Assembly (NCBI RefSeq): GCF_005503445.1
Contig: NZ_SCOH01000010.1
Location: 62,001-126,000, forward strand
DNA from: Chitinivorax sp. B
GTDB taxonomy: Bacteria > Pseudomonadota > Gammaproteobacteria > Burkholderiales > SCOH01
Reading direction: 5' to 3'
Length of the DNA stretch: 64,000 nucleotides
A model generated the notes under the pieces. That model saw nothing but the letters and a program-made list of their open reading frames with translations, ran no database searches and was not told the origin of the DNA. Every line of letters begins with the position of its first letter. Positions within the stretch are counted from its first letter, which is position 1. Below are positions 58,294-64,000 of the stretch, piece after piece. The position numbers and the translations under genes were made by a program.

Positions 58294-60168
58294 ATGTCCG
58301 GTGGCCAGTTTTCGTTGATGAAAACCAGACGGTTTCTTCCGTTGTTTGTCACCCAATTCTTCGGGGCCTTCAACGATAACTTGCTGAAAAACTCAGTTGT
58401 AGTGTTGATCAGTTTTCATGGCATGCGGCTGTTTGGACTGGAACCGGAGCTGACCATTCAACTGACCGCAGCTCTTTTCATTCTGCCGTTCTTCCTGTTC
58501 TCGGCTACGTCTGGCCAACTCTGTGAAAAATATGACAAGGCTCGGGTGGCCCGGTTTGTCAAGCAGCTGGAAATCGCCATCATGGTCATCGCCGCCATGG
58601 GTTTCACATTGGAAAACGGCTTGATCCTGATGAGTACCATCTTCCTGATGGGTGTCCATTCCACACTGTTTGGTCCATTGAAGTATTCGGTTCTTCCGCA
58701 ATACCTGCGCAATGACGAACTGGTTGGTGGCAACGGGTTGATCGAGATGGGCACGTTTGTGTCGATCATTCTCGGTCAGGTTGCCGGCACGGTGCTGATT
58801 GATCAATTCGACAGTCGGCTAGCCATCATGGTGGCATTGATGTTGTGCGCAATTGTTGGCTACGTGGCTGCACGTCAGATGCCACCGGCCCCCAGTGGAG
58901 TGCCGGATCTGAAAGTCGATTTCAATTTCATCCGCCAGACCTTTGCCATCATTGGTCATGCCAAGCAGAATCGTTCCGTATGGCTGTCATTGCTGGGTAT
59001 TTCCTGGTTCTGGTTTCTGGGCGCCATCTATTTGTCCAAACTGCCCACTTACGCATCAGAAGTATTGGGCGGAAAGGCCAGCGTATATACGCTGCTGATG
59101 ACCTTGTTTTCGCTGGGTGTCGGGCTGGGTTCCGTGCTGTGTGAAAAGCTATCCGGCCGCAAGGTGGAGCTGGGCCTGGTGCCTTTTGGTTCAATCGGCT
59201 TATGCCTGTTCGGAATCGATCTCTACTTTGCCACACCCGCCAAGGCATTGGTGCCCATGGGCTGGCTGGATTTCATCAGCACCCCGTCGCACTGGCGACT
59301 GATGGCCGACTTTGCACTGATCGGAATTTTTGGCGGTTTTTACATTGTGCCGCTGTATGCCTTGATTCAGTCACGTTCCGAGCCCAATTTCCGGTCACGG
59401 GCCATTGCGGCCAACAACATCCTCAACTCACTGTTCATGGTTGTTTCCGCAATCTTTGCCGGCGTGCTGGCTGCCGTCAAGGTTGATATTCCAACCGTAT
59501 TGTTGATTGCAGCACTATTGAATATTCTGGTAGCGCTATACATCTATTCACTGCTACCGGAATTCCTGATGCGTTTCGTGGTGTGGATATTGACCCACAC
59601 CATGTACCGTGTCACCCGGACTGGCCTGGAGAATATTCCGGATGAAGGCCCATGTGTACTGGTGTGCAATCATGTCAGTTTCATGGATGCACTGATCATC
59701 GCTGGTGCCTGCCGTCGCCCGGTCCGGTTCGTGATGGATCACCAGATCTTCAAGATTCCCATTATCAGCTTCGTGTTTCGTACGGCACGAGCTATCCCCA
59801 TTGCGCCAGCAAAAGAGGACCCAGAGATGAAAAACCGCGCGTTCGATAAGGTGGCGGAAGAGCTGGCGGCCGGTGAGGTAGTATGTATCTTTCCTGAGGG
59901 CAAGATCACTTACGACGGGGAGATCAACCCATTCCGCAGCGGTATTGATGACATCATCAAACGTACGCCAGTACCTGTGGTTCCAATGGCCTTGCGCGGC
60001 ATGTGGGGTAGCTTTTTCAGCCGTAAGCATGGTGCCGCCATGCAACGCATTCCGCGCCGATTCTGGTCGAAGATCGAACTGATTGCAGACAAGCCCGTAC
60101 CGGCAGAACAAGTAAGCGCAGCCAGCTTGCAGGCACAAGTCACGGCCATGCGGGGGGAGTGGAAGTAA
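58294..60168 (+). CDS. MFS transporter fused to a 1-acylglycerol-phosphate acyltransferase domain
   Basis: About 624 residues. The N-terminal 420 residues are a major-facilitator half related to LplT (FVTQFFGAFNDNLLKNSVVVLISF, then about 11-12 helices). From about 440 a PlsC-type acyltransferase follows: NHVSFMDA (His460, Asp465 of the HX4D motif), RPVRFVMDHQIF, and FPEGKITYDGEINPF. This pairs lysophospholipid flipping with re-acylation, as LplT-Aas do in E. coli. No AMP-ligase domain is seen. ATG 58294 follows AGGAG. Confidence 0.95.
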   Translation: MSGGQFSLMKTRRFLPLFVTQFFGAFNDNLLKNSVVVLISFHGMRLFGLEPELTIQLTAALFILPFFLFSATSGQLCEKYDKARVARFVKQLEIAIMVIAAMGFTLENGLILMSTIFLMGVHSTLFGPLKYSVLPQYLRNDELVGGNGLIEMGTFVSIILGQVAGTVLIDQFDSRLAIMVALMLCAIVGYVAARQMPPAPSGVPDLKVDFNFIRQTFAIIGHAKQNRSVWLSLLGISWFWFLGAIYLSKLPTYASEVLGGKASVYTLLMTLFSLGVGLGSVLCEKLSGRKVELGLVPFGSIGLCLFGIDLYFATPAKALVPMGWLDFISTPSHWRLMADFALIGIFGGFYIVPLYALIQSRSEPNFRSRAIAANNILNSLFMVVSAIFAGVLAAVKVDIPTVLLIAALLNILVALYIYSLLPEFLMRFVVWILTHTMYRVTRTGLENIPDEGPCVLVCNHVSFMDALIIAGACRRPVRFVMDHQIFKIPIISFVFRTARAIPIAPAKEDPEMKNRAFDKVAEELAAGEVVCIFPEGKITYDGEINPFRSGIDDIIKRTPVPVVPMALRGMWGSFFSRKHGAAMQRIPRRFWSKIELIADKPVPAEQVSAASLQAQVTAMRGEWK

Positions 60169-60279
60169 CATTCATCAGCAAACTGGGTACGGGTATCACC
60201 CCCCACCCAGCAATAAGAGTAACTACTCTAACTCATGTTATACTCGCGCGACACCTTTGTCTGCCGCATGGAGTAACGC

Positions 60280-62259
60280 ATGTCGCCGTTGAAACTCACA
60301 ACCCTGGCTGCTTCCCTGTCCTTGGTACTGGCTGCATGCCAGGGCGGAGCCGGTGGTGGCGACAGCGGGGGAAATACACCAGCTCCCACACCGACGCCTT
60401 CCCCGTCACAACCGACTTCGGGCACAGTCAGCGGTACAGTTGCCCTAGGCGTACCCGTGGCTAACGCCACCGTCTTGATGAAAGCACGGGATGCCAGTGG
60501 CAATCTGATCAATGCGCAAGGCGTGCTGACCGACGCCAATGGCAATTACACCATCCAGGCCAGCAGCGCTTTCAAACCGCCCTATCTATTGCAAGCCACA
60601 GCAATTGTGGCGGGACAAATCCGGGTGATGCATTCGTTAAGCATGGACGAATTGTCAGCGAACCGTACCAACCTGACCGCCAACATCACCCCGCTGACCG
60701 ATACACTATATGCCGCCACAATCGGCAGTGAGCCCCAACCAGCGTTTGCCAATCCTGATTTCAGTGCCTACAACTACGCCACCTTGCTGGGTGCGCAATT
60801 GACCTTGCGCAATAAACTGGCCCCGTTGCTCAAGTTGGCCGACATCGATTCACCAGACAATATCGACCTGATCCGTTCAACCTTTTCGGCCAACCACAGC
60901 GGCATCGATAAAGTCCTGGATGTAATCAGCGTCACGCCATCGACTGACTGGAAGCACCTGGCGATTGCCAATAAAGCCGATCCGGATCGAGTGGTGGTTT
61001 TCGACACCCAGTCCAAGACCGCTACGGGCACGTTTGAAACTGCTACGCCGCTCCAACCCGCCGTCTTGCCGGCTGAGCTGTCTACAATCCAATCGTTCGT
61101 CATTGCACTGAATAGCCTGTTTTCCAAAGGTTTACCCAGCACCAGCCAGCTGAATGACATCATCGACAACAACTATCTAAACGATGGTACCAATGCCGCC
61201 ACGCTACGCGGTCTGTTACTGGATTCCGCCAACAGCAGTGCCACATTCAAACTGGAAAACCTGACTGACATCACCCGAGATCAAGCCAGTGGCCGCTACC
61301 GGATTGGTGTGGTGATCAAGGTGACGGATACGGCAGGCAACAATACTTTACAGACCACTGCCATCAGCTATTTCCCCGCCTCCAATTTATGGAAGTTTGT
61401 TGGCAATGGCCGCAATACCCGCATTGATCTGGCGACCTTCTATGCCCAGCGCTATGACTTCAATGGCAACCCGCTCGCCAATAGAGACCGTGGTGCGGGG
61501 CTGATTCTACGCATTGAAAACAGCCATACACTGGGCATGGATCGAGTGATCGTCAAAGGGCCTGGGATTGGTGCCAATGGACTGACGTTGCATACCAGCG
61601 CAGCCGCCAATTGCGGGGTTTTCAGTATCAAAACCAAAACCTGCCAGACCTGGTACGAATTTGAACAACCAGAACAGATTCCGTTTGAGCCCAATTCGCA
61701 AACGCCCAAATATTTCAACTACACCTATCAAGTCGAGTTCTATCGTAATCCGTCAGACATCACTGCCAGTGTTACCTATCCAGTACGACTGATTGCACAA
61801 CCACTGGTTGTCGCCAACCATCGCGAACCGGTCATGCAAGTCCCTGGCACCATTAACAGCGCCAACGGACAAACCAGCACACCGACCCTGCCAGCGTTCA
61901 AGACCTATGCCGCCGGCGAATTACCGGTGTATTGGTCGCTGCGCAATCCCAGCGTGACCGATAACCAGCTGACGTTCAGCCTGGGGATACAATTCCTCAG
62001 TTGCGATATCAGTAGCGTACGTCATGTCCAGACTGTCGAATTTGCCCGTTATCAAGACCAACAAGGCAATCGACAGCAGATTTTCACGACAGACAAAGCA
62101 CAGATTCGCCCAGAGCAATCGCAGTTCGTCTTGTTCAACGATGGGGTAGGTGTCAATGGTGTGGTCCATCGCGAATTGCAATTGGCAACGCAGGACAACC
62201 ATGGCCGCATCTTCTTGACCCAATACCAGGATACCAGTGCTAATTCCTGCGGCATCTGA
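60280..62259 (+). CDS. Large surface/periplasmic lipoprotein with a carboxypeptidase-regulatory-like domain
   Basis: 659 residues with a lipobox LAAC (Cys20), then a Gly/Ser/Pro/Thr-rich linker (about 22-47). Residues about 48-110 (SGTVSGTVALGVPVANATVLMKARDASGN, DANGNYTIQASS) resemble a CarboxypepD_reg-like beta-sandwich. The rest is beta-rich without a recognised enzyme motif; paired Cys near the C-terminus may form disulfides. No partner gene adjoins it. A weak -10 (TATACT) lies 36 bp upstream. Confidence 0.85.
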   Translation: MSPLKLTTLAASLSLVLAACQGGAGGGDSGGNTPAPTPTPSPSQPTSGTVSGTVALGVPVANATVLMKARDASGNLINAQGVLTDANGNYTIQASSAFKPPYLLQATAIVAGQIRVMHSLSMDELSANRTNLTANITPLTDTLYAATIGSEPQPAFANPDFSAYNYATLLGAQLTLRNKLAPLLKLADIDSPDNIDLIRSTFSANHSGIDKVLDVISVTPSTDWKHLAIANKADPDRVVVFDTQSKTATGTFETATPLQPAVLPAELSTIQSFVIALNSLFSKGLPSTSQLNDIIDNNYLNDGTNAATLRGLLLDSANSSATFKLENLTDITRDQASGRYRIGVVIKVTDTAGNNTLQTTAISYFPASNLWKFVGNGRNTRIDLATFYAQRYDFNGNPLANRDRGAGLILRIENSHTLGMDRVIVKGPGIGANGLTLHTSAAANCGVFSIKTKTCQTWYEFEQPEQIPFEPNSQTPKYFNYTYQVEFYRNPSDITASVTYPVRLIAQPLVVANHREPVMQVPGTINSANGQTSTPTLPAFKTYAAGELPVYWSLRNPSVTDNQLTFSLGIQFLSCDISSVRHVQTVEFARYQDQQGNRQQIFTTDKAQIRPEQSQFVLFNDGVGVNGVVHRELQLATQDNHGRIFLTQYQDTSANSCGI

Positions 62260-62429
62260 TGACTAATCATCCTCACAGGCAAGGTATGGCGTAACATCGC
62301 CATGTATCTTGCCAACAAATAGTTCTATACGTTTGTCCTGCAACCAGCTACAACAACACTTGCAGCCGCCCGCGCATTAGGAGTTCTGCCGATGCGCGAC
62401 CTTGCGCTTGATTGATAAACTAACGCACC

Positions 62430-63002
62430 ATGCAAAACAATCTCGATAAAACCCGGCGCGATGAACTGATCGATGCCGCATCCCACCTGTTTCGCAGCCA
62501 AGGCTACGAACGCACGACCGTTCGGGATCTTGCCCAAGCCGTCGGCATGCAATCCGGCAGCCTGTTCTACCACTTCAAGAACAAGGCCGAAATTCTGGAA
62601 GCCGTGATGGCCAAAGGTGTAGCCGACATTACCGCCATTGCCGAGACAGCCCTGGAAGGGGTCACTGAACCCAAGGAAAAATTGCGCCGCCTGGTCACCA
62701 GCCACCTGACCGCCTTGCTTGGCAGCAGCCAGCATGCGCTGGAAGTGTTGCTGTACGAGTGGCACAGCCTGTCGCCGGAGGCCCGCGACCGCATCGTCGA
62801 ACTACGTGACCGCTATGAAACATTGTGGCAAAACGTACTGGATGAAGCCGCCAACGCAGGCTTGGTGCATCCGGATACCGCCTTTCTACGCAAGATGATG
62901 TTCGGTAGCCTCAACTGGACTGTCCAGTGGTACCGCCCAGGCGGCACCATGACGATCGAGGCACTGGGCGAGCGCATGCTCAACCTGATTCTGCGCGACT
63001 GA
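62430..63002 (+). CDS. TetR/AcrR-family regulator
   Basis: 190 residues. The helix-turn-helix is RDELIDAASHLFRSQGYERTTVRDLAQAVGMQSGSLFYHFKNKAEIL, a canonical TetR N-terminus. The ligand domain (EWHSLSPEARDRIVELRDRYETLW) resembles regulators of fatty-acid or CoA metabolism (FadR/PsrA/KstR2-type). Its targets are unknown; no transporter or enzyme gene adjoins closely. Confidence 0.92.
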   Translation: MQNNLDKTRRDELIDAASHLFRSQGYERTTVRDLAQAVGMQSGSLFYHFKNKAEILEAVMAKGVADITAIAETALEGVTEPKEKLRRLVTSHLTALLGSSQHALEVLLYEWHSLSPEARDRIVELRDRYETLWQNVLDEAANAGLVHPDTAFLRKMMFGSLNWTVQWYRPGGTMTIEALGERMLNLILRD

Positions 63003-63093
63003 TTGCTGGTGGCCTGCCGTAACGCAGGCCCCCTCTCGCCGTGTCGCACAAGGCACGTCATAATAGGCATCGTTACCTACCCGTGAAGATGCC

Positions 63094-63747
63094 ATGTCCA
63101 ATCTCCCATTCCCTGAACTGTCCCCGGTTGAAATCCGCATTCTGGGTGTGCTGGCGGAAAAACAGCGCACCGTGCCCGACACTTACCCGCTCTCACTGAA
63201 TACGTTGATGTCTGGCTGCAACCAGAAAACCAGCCGTGACCCGATCATGGAATTGAGTGAGTCTGACATCGCCGAAGCGCTGGACACCCTGCGCCAGCGT
63301 ACGCTGGTCATCGAGTCCAGTGGGGGGCGTGTTGCACGCTATGCTCACAATCTCGACCGCACCTTGCAGATTCCACCACAGTCGTTGGCTGTCATGACCA
63401 CACTGATGCTACGTGGCCCACAGACAGCTGGCGAAATCCGTCTGAACAGTGAACGCCTACATCGTTTCTCCGATATCTCGTCGGTTGAAGGCTTCCTTAA
63501 CGAATTGGCAGAACGCAGTGCTGGTGCATTGGTAAAAGAACTGCCACGCCAGCCCGGTTCGCGTGAGAATCGCTGGGCACATCTGCTGGGGGGTGAACCG
63601 GTTGTGGAAGCATCAGCCACCAATCAGGATGCGGTACCGAGTGGTAGTGAAATGACGCGACTCAAGGCGGAAGTTGCCGAGCTACGCGACACGGTATCCA
63701 GCCTGCAAGCACAGCTCGAACACATCAAGCGTGAATTGGGCATCTGA
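63094..63747 (+). CDS. YceH-family (DUF480) protein
   Basis: 217 residues. SPVEIRILGVLAEKQRTVPDTYPLSLNTLMSGCNQKTSRDPIMELSE is the DUF480 opening, then two winged-helix units (LMLRGPQTAGEIRLNSERLHRF, LPRQPGSRENRWAHLLGG), and a C-terminal coiled coil (AEVAELRDTVSSLQAQLEHIKREL). Function not assigned. It lies 91 bp after the TetR gene. Confidence 0.94.
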   Translation: MSNLPFPELSPVEIRILGVLAEKQRTVPDTYPLSLNTLMSGCNQKTSRDPIMELSESDIAEALDTLRQRTLVIESSGGRVARYAHNLDRTLQIPPQSLAVMTTLMLRGPQTAGEIRLNSERLHRFSDISSVEGFLNELAERSAGALVKELPRQPGSRENRWAHLLGGEPVVEASATNQDAVPSGSEMTRLKAEVAELRDTVSSLQAQLEHIKRELGI

Positions 63748-64000
63748 TCCCAGGGTTGCTACCTTTCGTCACCTGACATTGCAGGAATAGTGCGGCTATT
63801 GATGATTGATCCAAGCCAGAACCGCATTGTTCTTGCAGCCTGTCTATCATTCAGATACCGCTGATTCCATTCGGATGGCGCACCTTGCCCGGTATCAGCT
63901 ACCTCCTCCAGCCAGTCCTGGCTGACAATACATCAAGCACAATCTTGCGTCAGTCATGCCATGCTTCATGGCTAGTTGCTAATTTGGCGATATGAAAGCG

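Noticed and set aside
1-64000. CRISPR arrays, insertion sequences, prophage or integrase genes
   Set aside because: No regularly spaced repeats, transposase or phage genes were seen anywhere in the window.

Overview
The window looks like a chromosomal segment of a beta-proteobacterium. The support is the recA-recX-alaS neighbourhood, a MocR regulator divergent from a DUF2917 gene, a complete liu (leucine/isovalerate) operon with its MerR regulator, czc/cus-type metal genes, rmuC, yceH and rhlE. Protein similarity seems closest to Neisseriales-like lineages, but I cannot fix a genus. Base composition is moderate and even. I see no prophage, insertion sequence, CRISPR array or rRNA.

1-7.8 kb: 5'-partial MocR regulator, DUF2917 protein, htpX, an NhaR-like LysR regulator and an mdlAB-type heterodimeric ABC exporter, followed by about 0.8 kb without a gene. 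7.8-14.3 kb: rhlE, an EAL/HDOD signalling protein and a very large PAS-GGDEF-EAL protein. 14.5-24.6 kb (all minus strand): alaS, a HAD phosphatase, a small secreted protein, recX, recA with an SOS box, a DUF599 membrane protein, an amino-acid-type binding protein, rmuC and folD. 24.7-25.1 kb: a Pro-Arg-His tRNA operon with a good promoter and terminator. 25.4-28.9 kb: an MBL-fold lipoprotein with an apparently ruined metal site, a YheT-type hydrolase and a phosphomannomutase/phosphoglucomutase.

29.0-41.8 kb (all minus strand) is a heavy-metal island. Its upstream half is a CzcI-like protein, a TolC-type channel, a small HEGHDH protein, an RND adaptor, an RND pump and a small periplasmic protein. 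Its downstream half is a small Cys/His protein, a Met-rich periplasmic protein, DUF411, a YVTN beta-propeller, DUF2933, an ICMT-like methyltransferase and a CPC-type copper ATPase. An FNR/ANR-like site sits at class II distance from a -10 box in front of the second half, which suggests oxygen-linked control of copper handling.

42.4-44.4 kb: cheR and an MBL hydrolase, preceded by an unexplained 0.6 kb gap with two near-identical TTRTCCACA...TGTGGAT repeats. 44.5-57.0 kb: liuR and an expanded liu operon. LiuA, LiuBD, LiuC and LiuE convert isovaleryl-CoA to acetoacetate plus acetyl-CoA. A thiolase, a MaoC dehydratase, a second acyl-CoA dehydrogenase, an M24 peptidase-fold protein, a GNAT acetyltransferase and an ASCH protein are interleaved. 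57.0-63.7 kb: anmK, an MFS-acyltransferase fusion, a large lipoprotein, a TetR regulator and a YceH-family protein.
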